In this document: one piece after another, positions 1 to 6,632 of the stretch
Layout: the number at the start of each line of letters is the position of its first letter
Position numbering within the stretch: the first letter of the stretch is position 1
NCBI GenBank assembly: GCA_023418435.1
Contig: JAEZZT010000055.1
Coordinates: 1-9,918 of the forward strand
DNA: 9,918 bases
Direction of reading: 5' to 3'
Source of the DNA: Bacillota bacterium
Lineage (GTDB): Bacteria > Bacillota > Negativicutes > Veillonellales > Negativicoccaceae
Notes under the pieces: generated by a model
The model's database searches: none
What the model was told of the DNA's origin: nothing
What the model saw: only the letters and a program-made list of their open reading frames with translations
Program-made: the position numbers and the translations under genes

Positions 1-1533
1 GCCGTACACCAAGCCGACGCCGTATTCACCGAAACGTTGCTGCATCTCCGCATAGACCTCTCGTGCTGCCTTCAAGTCCATTTTTTCCGATTCTTCGACC
101 AAAGGACAAACGACATACACTTGGTGTCCGGCCGCCATTTCTTTCGCCAAAAAACGATAAATTCGCTCCGTTTGAGAGCGATTGACGGCAAAGGTCCGGA
201 CCGGTTTTCTGCCCGGCGGCATTTCCCGGATGAGCGACACATCCAAATCGCCATAGACGGATAGTGCCATCGTACGCGGAATCGGAGTTGCCGTCATGAC
301 CAGGGTATGCGCCTGCTCTCCTTTTTTCTCCAATCGCATCCGCTGGCGCACACCGAAACGATGCTGTTCGTCCGTAATCACCAGGCCCAAGGCGGCAAAG
401 TCCACATCATCTTCAATCAAGGCATGCGTCCCTACCGCTATATCCGTCTTTCCTTCGACGATCCGCTGCAAGGCTTCTTTCTTCTCCGCCGTACTCATGC
501 GACCGGTCACGAGGTCGATACGCAGCCCGACCGGTGCCAGGAGGCTCTGCAAACTTTCATAATGCTGGGCCGCCAAAATTTCCGTCGGTGCCATCATGGC
601 GGACTGATAGCCGTTTTCTGCCATCTTGACCATGGCCAAAGCCGCCACCACCGTCTTACCGCTGCCTACATCCCCCTGCACCAAACGCCGCATGGGCAGG
701 ACGCCTTCCATATCGTCACAAATCAGTCGCAAGGCTTTCTTCTGATCGCCGGTCAATTCATAGGGGAGATGCCGGTACGCCGTGGCAAACAAATCTCCGT
801 TCGGCACGCACTTGATACCGACTGCACCGCCCTCCCGATGTTTGCGCATGCGCAACACGCCGAGTTGCATATAAAACAATTCATCAAAGGCCAATTCTTC
901 CCGACTCTTCGTATATTCCTCTTCCGAAGCCGGACGATGAATCCCCTGCAGGGCTTGACGACGTGTACCGTAGCCCCGCTGTTGACGAAGATCCGCCGGC
1001 AGCGTTTCCACAATATCCTCCGTCGTAGCCAAGGCGGTGTGAATCCAATTCTCCAAATAATTGGCCCGCAGTCCTTCCGTCAGCGGATATTGCGGGCGAA
1101 TGCTGCCCGTGACGATGTCCCCTGTCGCCAGCGTCTCCACCTCGGGTGAGTTCATCTGCAGACGGCCGTAGGCAGATTTCACCTTGCCGTGGACAACCAA
1201 TCTCTGTCCCACCCAAAAATGCTTTTTGCGAAACGATTGATTGAAATACACCAACTCCAACACTCCGGTATCATCCACCAGGACGACGGACAAGATGGAG
1301 AGCCTGGCTCTGGGTCTGCGCTCCGTGACTTGTTGAACATGACCGCTGACAGTCACCTCATCCTCATGGCGCAGGGTAGCGATAGAACGAATTTCCGAAT
1401 AATTCCGGTATCCTCGCGGGAAATGGTAAAGCAAATCGCCCACATCTTGAATCCCCAACAGAGCCAGACGTTCCGCTGCTTTCTTCCCGATGCCTTTTAT
1501 TTTCGTTACCGAATCACTTTGCAATAAACCCAT
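1..1533 (-). CDS. recG: ATP-dependent DNA helicase RecG, N-terminal part (cut by window edge)
   Basis: RecG is a superfamily 2 double-stranded DNA translocase that remodels stalled replication forks and branch-migrates Holliday junctions. The frame is open for 511 codons from the start to the left edge; family members are about 680-700 aa, so the last quarter, including the end of the second helicase lobe, lies outside. The N-terminus has the helix-hairpin-like stretch KGIGKKAAERL (about residues 13-23) and the GDLLYHFPRGY motif (32-42), followed by the OB-fold wedge domain (about 55-150). Helicase motifs are intact: Walker A GDVGSGKT (287-294), MAPTEILAAQH (314-324), the RecG-type Walker B DEQHRFGV (388-395) and MTATPIPRT (413-421). 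The ATG is preceded by AAGGAGG with 5 nt spacing. It is divergent from the CpXC gene. The identification is secure. Confidence 0.97.
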   Translation of the reverse strand, partial: MGLLQSDSVTKIKGIGKKAAERLALLGIQDVGDLLYHFPRGYRNYSEIRSIATLRHEDEVTVSGHVQQVTERRPRARLSILSVVLVDDTGVLELVYFNQSFRKKHFWVGQRLVVHGKVKSAYGRLQMNSPEVETLATGDIVTGSIRPQYPLTEGLRANYLENWIHTALATTEDIVETLPADLRQQRGYGTRRQALQGIHRPASEEEYTKSREELAFDELFYMQLGVLRMRKHREGGAVGIKCVPNGDLFATAYRHLPYELTGDQKKALRLICDDMEGVLPMRRLVQGDVGSGKTVVAALAMVKMAENGYQSAMMAPTEILAAQHYESLQSLLAPVGLRIDLVTGRMSTAEKKEALQRIVEGKTDIAVGTHALIEDDVDFAALGLVITDEQHRFGVRQRMRLEKKGEQAHTLVMTATPIPRTMALSVYGDLDVSLIREMPPGRKPVRTFAVNRSQTERIYRFLAKEMAAGHQVYVVCPLVEESEKMDLKAAREVYAEMQQRFGEYGVGLVYG

Positions 1534-1538
1534 ACCTG

Positions 1539-1583
1539 CCTCCTTTTCTCTATTATAACATTTCAATTCCTGCGAGTTGACAA
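1539..1583 (-). promoter_or_regulatory. recG promoter (extended -10) and ribosome binding site
   Basis: On the minus strand, TGTTATAAT (1552-1560) is an extended -10 element. The nearest -35-like hexamer, TTGTCA (1578-1583), is 20 nt upstream, which is too far to be optimal, so the TG extension probably carries recognition. The predicted start near 1545 puts the transcript's 5' end at or in the Shine-Dalgarno AAGGAGG (1539-1545), leaving a leader of only about 12 nt. Inferred from sequence only. Confidence 0.6.
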
Positions 1584-1605
1584 AATCCGGCGCCACCAGT
1601 ACTAT
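1577..1605 (+). promoter_or_regulatory. sigma-70/A promoter of the CpXC gene
   Basis: A consensus -35 TTGACA (1577-1582) is separated by exactly 17 nt from the -10 TACTAT (1600-1605). The predicted start is about 1612, where the Shine-Dalgarno AAAGGAGGT (1612-1620) begins, so the leader would be only about 14 nt. The -35 box shares its bases with the recG TTGTCA on the other strand. Confidence 0.65.
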
Positions 1606-1625
1606 ACAGAAAAAGGAGGTAATGT

Positions 1626-2285
1626 ATGCAATTTACCGAAAAACAGGAGATTCCCTGCCCGCATTGTCGGCAAACATTGCCGGTCGAAATACTGCGTGCC
1701 GTCAACGGCCACGAGCAGCCGGAATTACGCGAAAAAATACTCAACAATACCATTTTCGATCATCGCTGTCCACATTGCCGGGAAGTCTTTCAATTGGCCC
1801 ATCCCCTGCTCTACATAGATAAAGACAACGAGATGATGGTCTGGCTCACCGACTGCCAAGCAGGTAATATTCGCAAACTCAATAGCGATTTGGCAGCACA
1901 TCCCGATCTCTTGCCGTCATTCGGATTCGGCAAACGCCGAGCCGTTCCGTCCATCTATGATCTCATTGAAAAAATCCATATTTTTGAAGCCGGCTATGAC
2001 GATCGCATCATGGAGATGCTGAAATATGCCCACTTGCTCACCTTGCCGAAGGATCGCTACGAGCAAATTCAATTTTGTTACTATGCGCCGCCCATCGAGC
2101 AGGACTCCGCATTGATTCCGTTTTGCTTGGGATTTCGCGATGGGCACACGGAAGAAAGCGGCGTACCGCCGGCGATCTACGACATATTCCTCAATCGTGC
2201 GCAAGATTTCATGCAAATGGACGATCCTACCGATTTTCAAGTCATCGACTACCAATGGGTGCAAGGAGCCATGACAGAAGAATAA
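1626..2285 (+). CDS. CpXC domain protein, function unknown
   Basis: This 219-aa soluble protein has two CPHC knuckles, C11/C14 and C48/C51, consistent with a zinc-ribbon-like fold. This is the signature of the CpXC family, which to my knowledge has no assigned biochemical role. After the cysteine region comes a mixed segment and then a conserved-looking stretch around VPSIYDLIEKIHIFEAGYDD (about residues 111-130), also typical of the family as I remember it. There is no signal peptide or membrane segment, so it should be cytoplasmic. The ATG at 1626 lies 5 nt after AAAGGAGGT; an ATG at 1622 is in another frame. It is the only plus-strand gene here, transcribed alone from its own promoter and ending at a bidirectional terminator. 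Its position beside recG is not evidence of a shared function. The family call is fairly safe; the function is unknown. Confidence 0.88.
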   Translation: MQFTEKQEIPCPHCRQTLPVEILRAVNGHEQPELREKILNNTIFDHRCPHCREVFQLAHPLLYIDKDNEMMVWLTDCQAGNIRKLNSDLAAHPDLLPSFGFGKRRAVPSIYDLIEKIHIFEAGYDDRIMEMLKYAHLLTLPKDRYEQIQFCYYAPPIEQDSALIPFCLGFRDGHTEESGVPPAIYDIFLNRAQDFMQMDDPTDFQVIDYQWVQGAMTEE

Positions 2286-2310
2286 ACTCCCCGAATGGGG
2301 AGTTTTTATT
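2284..2310. terminator. Bidirectional intrinsic terminator between convergent genes
   Basis: The stem AAACTCCCC / GGGGAGTTT (2284-2292 with 2297-2305) has a GAAT loop. It is followed by T-rich sequence on the plus strand (TTTTATT), and on the minus strand the stem's own Ts lead into TTATT. It starts at the stop codon of the CpXC gene and abuts the stop of the permease gene, so it probably ends both transcripts. Confidence 0.85.
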
Positions 2311-3649
2311 TGTCCGCTTCTTCCGCCGGAAGTATTTTATTGAGTATGATGCAAACCAAGGCCGCCGTAGCGATCGTGGATCCCAAGACATATTGCAAAA
2401 ATTCCGGTAGCGTCTGTAAATAGTCTTTGGGCAATAAGTACAGCGCCAGCGTCACGATAATCGGAATGCCGATGACGAACATATTTCTTTCCGTCAGCCG
2501 CACTTCACGCAAGATTCTCACTCCGGAGAGAGCAATAATCGAGCACACCGTCACGAAGACCCCACCGATAACCGGAGCCGGAATGGATGCGATCAAGGTC
2601 GCCAATTTACCCGAAAGACCGAAAACAATCAACCAGGCGCCGGCACCATAGAAAGCATAGCGACTGGCCACACCCGTAATGGAAATCAGGCCGGCATTGG
2701 TGGAGTATCCCGTCACCGGAGTGGAGCCCACCAAGGCGGAAAGGAAACAACCGATCCCTTCTCCGATAACGCCACGGTTCATTTGTTTATCTTCGATCGG
2801 TGCATTGATCACCGAGCCGATTGCAAACCAAGTTCCCGTCGTTTCCGCCATCAGAACGAAGAACACGAAACACATCGTCAAAATGGCGGAGGGCGAGAAC
2901 ACCACACCATAATCCAACCATGCCAGATGCGGGCGGGAGATCCAGCCGGCCGCCATCACCGCTTCCCAATGGAAGCGCCCCATCATCTGAGCGGCCGCAC
3001 AACCGGCGATCAAAGCAAAGACGACCGAACCGGTGCGCAACCAATTGCCGCGTCGCCCCATATGAATCCCGATGACGACACAGGCCATCAAAGTAACCAG
3101 GGATACCAATGCCAAAATGATATTATCGGTCACCGTTTCATTGCCGTAAGTCGCATAAATATTGGCTTGCAATGCCACCGGCAACAGAGAAAGCCCGATG
3201 ATCAGTATAATCGTACCGCCAACCAAGCGAGGGATCAGCGCAGAGATTACCTTTTTGAAAAGCCCGGTCATGCCTAAACCGATCAAAAGCAAGGCGGCGA
3301 CCAAAGAAGAGCCGAACACTTCCGAAAGACCGGCATACCCGCCGCCGGCCGCAAAGCAAATTCCCGCAATCGCGCCGATGGGCACATAGCTCGGCCCCTG
3401 CGCAATCGGCAAGCGCATACAGAAATGCGCTTGAACGATGGTGGCCAAACCCGCCGCCAAAAAGGTCGACTGAATCAACCAGGACGACTCCGTGATGCCC
3501 AAACTCAAAATCGAGGCAATCACGAATGGTACTACATAGACATCCATCGCCAAGACATGCTGCAAACCTAGAAACACGCTCTGACCGAGCGGCAAAACCT
3601 CATCGTGACCGACCGTGAGGTGACCCTCATACTTCACTTTATTTTCCAT
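2306..3649 (-). CDS. NCS2-family nucleobase permease (uracil/xanthine permease family), probably purine-specific
   Basis: This 447-aa inner-membrane protein is very hydrophobic and has the length and pattern of the NCS2 (UraA/XanQ) family, whose members import nucleobases by cation symport with 14 membrane segments. Visible family marks are the TM1 motif GLQHVLAM with H31, the TM8 glutamate in VLMAETTG (E269), the acidic residue in RGVIGEG (E297, usually Asp in XanQ-type members) and the TM10 motif TNAGLISITGVASR (317-330). The base-contacting position that is Gln in XanQ and Glu in UraA is T317 here, with N318 conserved. The substrate is inferred from the upstream guanine deaminase gene, which it overlaps by 11 nt: xanthine, guanine or urate is likelier than uracil. 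Its Shine-Dalgarno GGAGG (3654-3658) lies inside the last guaD codons. The family is certain, the substrate is not. Confidence 0.93.
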   Translation of the reverse strand: MENKVKYEGHLTVGHDEVLPLGQSVFLGLQHVLAMDVYVVPFVIASILSLGITESSWLIQSTFLAAGLATIVQAHFCMRLPIAQGPSYVPIGAIAGICFAAGGGYAGLSEVFGSSLVAALLLIGLGMTGLFKKVISALIPRLVGGTIILIIGLSLLPVALQANIYATYGNETVTDNIILALVSLVTLMACVVIGIHMGRRGNWLRTGSVVFALIAGCAAAQMMGRFHWEAVMAAGWISRPHLAWLDYGVVFSPSAILTMCFVFFVLMAETTGTWFAIGSVINAPIEDKQMNRGVIGEGIGCFLSALVGSTPVTGYSTNAGLISITGVASRYAFYGAGAWLIVFGLSGKLATLIASIPAPVIGGVFVTVCSIIALSGVRILREVRLTERNMFVIGIPIIVTLALYLLPKDYLQTLPEFLQYVLGSTIATAALVCIILNKILPAEEADK

Positions 3650-5027
3650 ATTTCCTCCGTAGTTTTTGTAAGACTGCCGTCCCTTGTGCCCACACTTCTT
3701 GGATATCGGCGGAGTTGGCTAAAAATAATATTTTTTGCAGTACATCTTCCGGAGTGTCCGTTCCGTCAATGCGAATGGCGGAGTTCGGTTCATTCACTGC
3801 AATCGCCTGCGCATCGAAAGCATACCCTTCGCGGAATAAACCGACCGGTAGTCCCAAGGCGTTCCCGCCGGCCGTGGTCGCCATATAAAAAGCATGGCGA
3901 TAATCGATCCGGGAGTCCGCAACTCCTCGTTTTTCCTTGGGCAATTCGGCATTGACCCCGTCTTCGAGCATCCGACTGACGATGACCGCTTGCCGGATAT
4001 TGTCGTACATTGAGGGTGAAAAACCGCCGGAAACATCCGTCCCCAAGCCCGCGTTGACCCCTTGGTCAAACCGCCGGCGCACCGGATAGACCGCATTGCC
4101 GAAGAAGGCATTGGAAATAGGACAATGCGCCACCGTCGAATGATGCTTGGCCAAGAGCAGTGCGTCGGAGTCGCTCAGCTGCGTCCCATGTGCCAGGATG
4201 GAGCGCTCCGTCAACAGGCCGAAATCCGCCAGCACTTCTGCATCGGATTTGCCGAAGCGGTCATGCGCATAGCCGGCTTCCCAATCGGATTCGGCGATAT
4301 GCGTTTGTACGGGAAGTCGATACTTGGCGGCCAAATCCCCCAGGCCCTGCAAGGTTTTATCCGTACAGGAGGGAGTAAATCTCGGTGTAATGACCGGCAC
4401 CGGACCGACTCTCGATGCTGCTGCCAATGCTTGCAGCTCCAGGATAAACTCTTCAGTTGACGCAATGGCTTCTTCCGCACTCCGATCCCGATAAAAATCC
4501 GGACATTGCTCCGGATTGTCCATCGCCACTTTGCCGATGCATCCCCTCTGCCCTACTTCGTCACAAACTCGTCCTAAACACAGGGACGATTCTTTATCCT
4601 GCGTACCGAGATAGACGGCGGTGGTCGTACCGTGTCGCAAAGTAATTTCCACAATATCCCGATATACTTGCTTCGCAATCTCAAGTTCCTGCAACGAACT
4701 TTCCAGAGGAAAAGTGTATTTTTCCAACCACACTTCCAAAGGCACATGCAGTGCCTTCCCCATATTTTGCCATTGTGGAGCATGAATATGGACATCGACA
4801 AACCCCGGCAATAAATAAGTATCCGCCGGCAATTCCCGATAATTTCCTTCCGCTCGAGCTTGCCGAACTATCTCCTCATAGGCAGGATCCGTCGGTCGGC
4901 ATACCTTGCTGATCACACCTTCTTCGTCCACCTGTAAAAGAGCATCTTCGAGAACTTCAACCTCTCCCCAGTTCGGTGCATGGAAAGCAGTGGCTTTGAG
5001 CACGAAAGCCTTTTCGAGTGGCCTCAT
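3639..5027 (-). CDS. guaD: Guanine deaminase
   Basis: This enzyme hydrolyses guanine to xanthine and ammonia in purine salvage/catabolism in the cytoplasm. The protein is 462 aa, slightly long for the family (about 430-455). It is an amidohydrolase with a TIM barrel. The metal ligands can be read off: PGFVDVHIHAPQ (74-85, H80 and H82), HIAESDWE (H243 with catalytic E246), LAHGTQLSD (H280) and GLGTDVSGG (D331). PGFVDVHIHAPQ is the form typical of guanine deaminases rather than chlorohydrolases. SVLDL-type sequence near the C-terminus is replaced by a normal end. The ATG at 5027 follows GAGGGGGAG with 5 nt spacing. It is the first gene of a two-gene unit with the NCS2 permease; its stop codon lies 11 nt inside the permease frame, so the two are probably translationally coupled. 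I see no purine riboswitch in the 94-nt gap upstream. Confidence 0.95.
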   Translation of the reverse strand: MRPLEKAFVLKATAFHAPNWGEVEVLEDALLQVDEEGVISKVCRPTDPAYEEIVRQARAEGNYRELPADTYLLPGFVDVHIHAPQWQNMGKALHVPLEVWLEKYTFPLESSLQELEIAKQVYRDIVEITLRHGTTTAVYLGTQDKESSLCLGRVCDEVGQRGCIGKVAMDNPEQCPDFYRDRSAEEAIASTEEFILELQALAAASRVGPVPVITPRFTPSCTDKTLQGLGDLAAKYRLPVQTHIAESDWEAGYAHDRFGKSDAEVLADFGLLTERSILAHGTQLSDSDALLLAKHHSTVAHCPISNAFFGNAVYPVRRRFDQGVNAGLGTDVSGGFSPSMYDNIRQAVIVSRMLEDGVNAELPKEKRGVADSRIDYRHAFYMATTAGGNALGLPVGLFREGYAFDAQAIAVNEPNSAIRIDGTDTPEDVLQKILFLANSADIQEVWAQGTAVLQKLRRKYGK

Positions 5028-5057
5028 AGGACTCCCCCTCTCATTGATTTTGTTTCA

Positions 5058-5086
5058 ATTATTACATATGCCGGAAAATAAATAAA
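5058..5086 (-). promoter_or_regulatory. Possible weak promoter for guaD, with a small dyad
   Basis: On the minus strand, TG-T-AATAAT (-10 at 5058-5063) sits 17 nt after TTTATT (5081-5086). Both boxes are imperfect. Just downstream, an ATTGA-N7-TCAAT dyad (5043-5059) overlaps the expected start site and could be an operator, but it is short and AT-rich. guaD needs a promoter here if the hairpin upstream terminates transcription, which is the main argument for it. Confidence 0.35.
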
Positions 5087-5116
5087 GAGAAAAAATCCAA
5101 GAAGATTTTTTCTCTT
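5077..5116 (-). terminator. AT-rich hairpin terminator after the ECF S component gene
   Basis: A perfect 13-bp stem (5085-5097 with 5104-5116; one arm reads AAGAGAAAAAATC in the plus orientation) with a 6-nt loop begins 5 nt after the stop codon. It is followed on the minus strand by TTATTTATTTT. Only 4 of the 13 pairs are G-C, so it is weaker than the other terminators here; partial read-through into guaD is possible. Confidence 0.6.
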
Positions 5117-5121
5117 ATGTC

Positions 5122-5634
5122 TCAACGATGAAATAATCGATACAGTTGCGGCCCGATCAATACTGCCGCCACGATACCGACCCCCGACGTCATCAGGGAA
5201 AACGGCGTGTTGGCCAACGCTGCAGACCAACTATCCAAGACACTGTACCAGGCTACCAAGTAACCGATCAATGTCCAGGCCGACGCAATCAATGTCGCAA
5301 TCAGGATTCGTCCCCGACCGGGTGCTTGAGATTCCTGCGGTGTGCCGAAATAACCAACCAAGTAACCGGATACGCCCTTGATCACCAACGAGAAAGGTGT
5401 ATAAGCGCTCATTCCCACCATCAAGTCGAAAAGCATGGACCCCAAACCGCCGCCGATCGCGCCATACCATCTGCCGAAGACAATACCCACCAAGTACAGA
5501 GCTGCGCTGCCGCAATGTACAAATGCACCATTGGGCCCCGGCAAAAGGAGAAAAGTACCTGCCATACAAAGTGCGATGGATAAACCGCCATAGACGATTT
5601 TACGCGCACCACTCATTTGTTTTGCTTCTTCCAT
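5122..5634 (-). CDS. ECF transporter S component, predicted vitamin B6 (pyridoxine/pyridoxal) specificity
   Basis: This 170-aa membrane protein has about six membrane segments. S components bind a vitamin or other micronutrient and dock onto a shared energising module (EcfT plus two ATPases). None of those module genes is in this window, so it should be a group II system using a module encoded elsewhere. The segment GPNGAFVHCGSAALYLVG (33-50), then a Gly-rich GGGLGSMLFDLMVG stretch (61-74) and FSLVIKGVSGYLVG (81-94), is typical of the HmpT/riboflavin-type S-component family. An AxxxA pattern (A21, A25) in the first membrane helix fits the EcfT docking motif. B6 specificity is inferred from its overlap of 22 nt with pdxK. 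I place the start at ATG 5634, 6 nt after GGAGGT (5641-5646), rather than at an in-frame GTG six codons upstream that has no such site. Confidence 0.85.
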   Translation of the reverse strand: MEEAKQMSGARKIVYGGLSIALCMAGTFLLLPGPNGAFVHCGSAALYLVGIVFGRWYGAIGGGLGSMLFDLMVGMSAYTPFSLVIKGVSGYLVGYFGTPQESQAPGRGRILIATLIASAWTLIGYLVAWYSVLDSWSAALANTPFSLMTSGVGIVAAVLIGPQLYRLFHR

Positions 5635-6470
5635 CTTTCTACCTCCGTCCACAAATATTGCAATTCATATTCATAGGGAACTCCCCATTTCGGTTCACTT
5701 CCTGCGTCCACCATGCGCTTTACTGATCGACAAACGAAGTCGGTGGCCACCTCTACCGCTTTTTCTATCGAAAGTTGCCGCAATAAACAACCGAACAATG
5801 CCGCAGCAAATAAATCTCCTGTCCCATATGTCTTGGTGTGATATGCATAGTAGTAAACGGGTCGCCATGCCTCACCGCGGCGAGAAATAATATTTGCCAC
5901 TTTGCCGTCCAAAAGGACCGAAGTCAATACTACGGTCTCAGGTCCCAAGCAGTGAAGACCGGTCAAGATATTCGTCAGTTCCCCGGCTGTACATCCTTCC
6001 GCTCGATATGAAGATTCCGTCAACCAGCACGCTTCCGTATAATTCGGTGTGATAAAGTCGGCATGTGCTACCAACTTCTTCATCTTTGCAACCATGTCGT
6101 GATTATATGCAGAATACAGTTGCCCCGAATCTCCCATCACCGGATCGATCAAGACCGGTCTGTGATTTCCGTAAAAAGCAATTACTTCGACGGCAATTTC
6201 CACTTGTTCGGCATTCGCCAAGAAGCCGGTATACACCGCATCCGCCTCGACTCCGACTTGCTCCCATGCCTGCAAAAAAGATTCCACATCTTGCATCTCC
6301 TGTTTCGCATGTGTCTCGAAAGCCAAATGATTGCTGTATATCCCAGTCGGCAACATCAAAGTCTGTATGCCGCATACTGCCAGGACAGGTAAAATCACTC
6401 CCAAAGAACATTTTCCTACACAACTCAAATCATTCATGGCCAAACAGCGCACTGGTATTCCGGAATTCAT
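5613..6470 (-). CDS. pdxK: Pyridoxal/pyridoxine/pyridoxamine kinase (PdxK/PdxY family)
   Basis: This cytoplasmic kinase of the ribokinase fold phosphorylates pyridoxal, pyridoxine or pyridoxamine with ATP, in vitamin B6 salvage to pyridoxal 5'-phosphate. The length of 285 aa is normal. Landmarks are the N-terminal MNDLSCVGKCSLG (12-24), the IDPVMGDSGQLY motif (108-119), TPNYTEA (141-147) and the anion-hole/catalytic loop GTGDLFAAALFG (216-227) with D219 as the probable base. ATG 6470 follows the very strong GGAGGAGG (6475-6482) at 4 nt. The frame extends upstream to a TTG at 6539, but those 23 residues do not align with the family and have no ribosome site. It overlaps the downstream S-component gene by 22 nt, which suggests joint uptake and trapping of B6. 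The leader upstream holds a promoter, several hairpins and a terminator, so expression is probably controlled by attenuation. PdxK versus PdxY cannot be decided by eye. Confidence 0.92.
   Translation of the reverse strand: MNSGIPVRCLAMNDLSCVGKCSLGVILPVLAVCGIQTLMLPTGIYSNHLAFETHAKQEMQDVESFLQAWEQVGVEADAVYTGFLANAEQVEIAVEVIAFYGNHRPVLIDPVMGDSGQLYSAYNHDMVAKMKKLVAHADFITPNYTEACWLTESSYRAEGCTAGELTNILTGLHCLGPETVVLTSVLLDGKVANIISRRGEAWRPVYYYAYHTKTYGTGDLFAAALFGCLLRQLSIEKAVEVATDFVCRSVKRMVDAGSEPKWGVPYEYELQYLWTEVERWKKQNK
5641..5646 (-). promoter_or_regulatory. Ribosome binding site deciding the S-component start, inside pdxK
   Basis: GGAGGT on the minus strand lies 6 nt before ATG 5634 and within the last codons of pdxK. 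It selects ATG 5634 over GTG 5652, which precedes this site. Confidence 0.75.
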
Positions 6471-6492
6471 ATATCCTCCTCCAAACAATTTA

Positions 6493-6498
6493 ATTATA
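6493..6498 (-). promoter_or_regulatory. Possible proximal pdxK promoter
   Basis: A perfect -10 TATAAT lies 22 nt before the pdxK start codon, downstream of the terminator. The hexamer 17 nt upstream is TGGAAT (6516-6521), a poor -35, and there is no TG extension. If used, transcription would start near 6486 with a leader of about 16 nt and would bypass the upstream terminator. Confidence 0.35.
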
Positions 6499-6594
6499 GA
6501 TTCAATACAGTCACGATTCCATATACAGATTTCGGACAACTTTCCATGACAGCACCAAAATAGTGTTTCCCATTCTCAATAATCAATCCTCCAA

Positions 6595-6632
6595 GCAAAC
6601 AAAAAAGAGCAACCGCAGGGTTACTCTTTTTT
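6595..6632 (-). terminator. Strong intrinsic terminator in the pdxK leader (attenuator candidate)
   Basis: The minus-strand RNA forms a continuous 14-bp stem: AAAAAAGAG-U-AACC pairs with GGUU-G-CUCUUUUUU (arms 6619-6632 and 6601-6614) around a CUGC loop, followed by GTTTG. The single U-G wobble becomes a C-A mismatch in plus-strand RNA, so it is better formed in the minus direction. It lies about 130 nt before the pdxK start codon, so it either attenuates pdxK, ends a separate small RNA, or ends read-through from the cydB-like gene, which has no clear terminator of its own. Confidence 0.85.

Noticed and set aside
307..1149. Long plus-strand open frame (280 codons) and others opposite recG
   Set aside because: It is antisense to recG, whose frame has intact helicase motifs. 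The plus-strand product has no recognisable domain and there is no ribosome site.
2783..3277. Plus-strand open frame opposite the NCS2 permease
   Set aside because: Its composition (many His, Gln, Arg, Asp) is what results from reading membrane-protein codons backwards; no ribosome site and no family resemblance.
5028..5121. Purine riboswitch upstream of guaD
   Set aside because: The space is only 94 nt, half of which is the AT-rich hairpin; the conserved three-way-junction core and loop sequences are not present.
6471..6539. pdxK extended upstream to TTG 6539
   Set aside because: The extra 23 residues do not fit the family and lack a ribosome site, whereas ATG 6470 follows GGAGGAGG at 4 nt.
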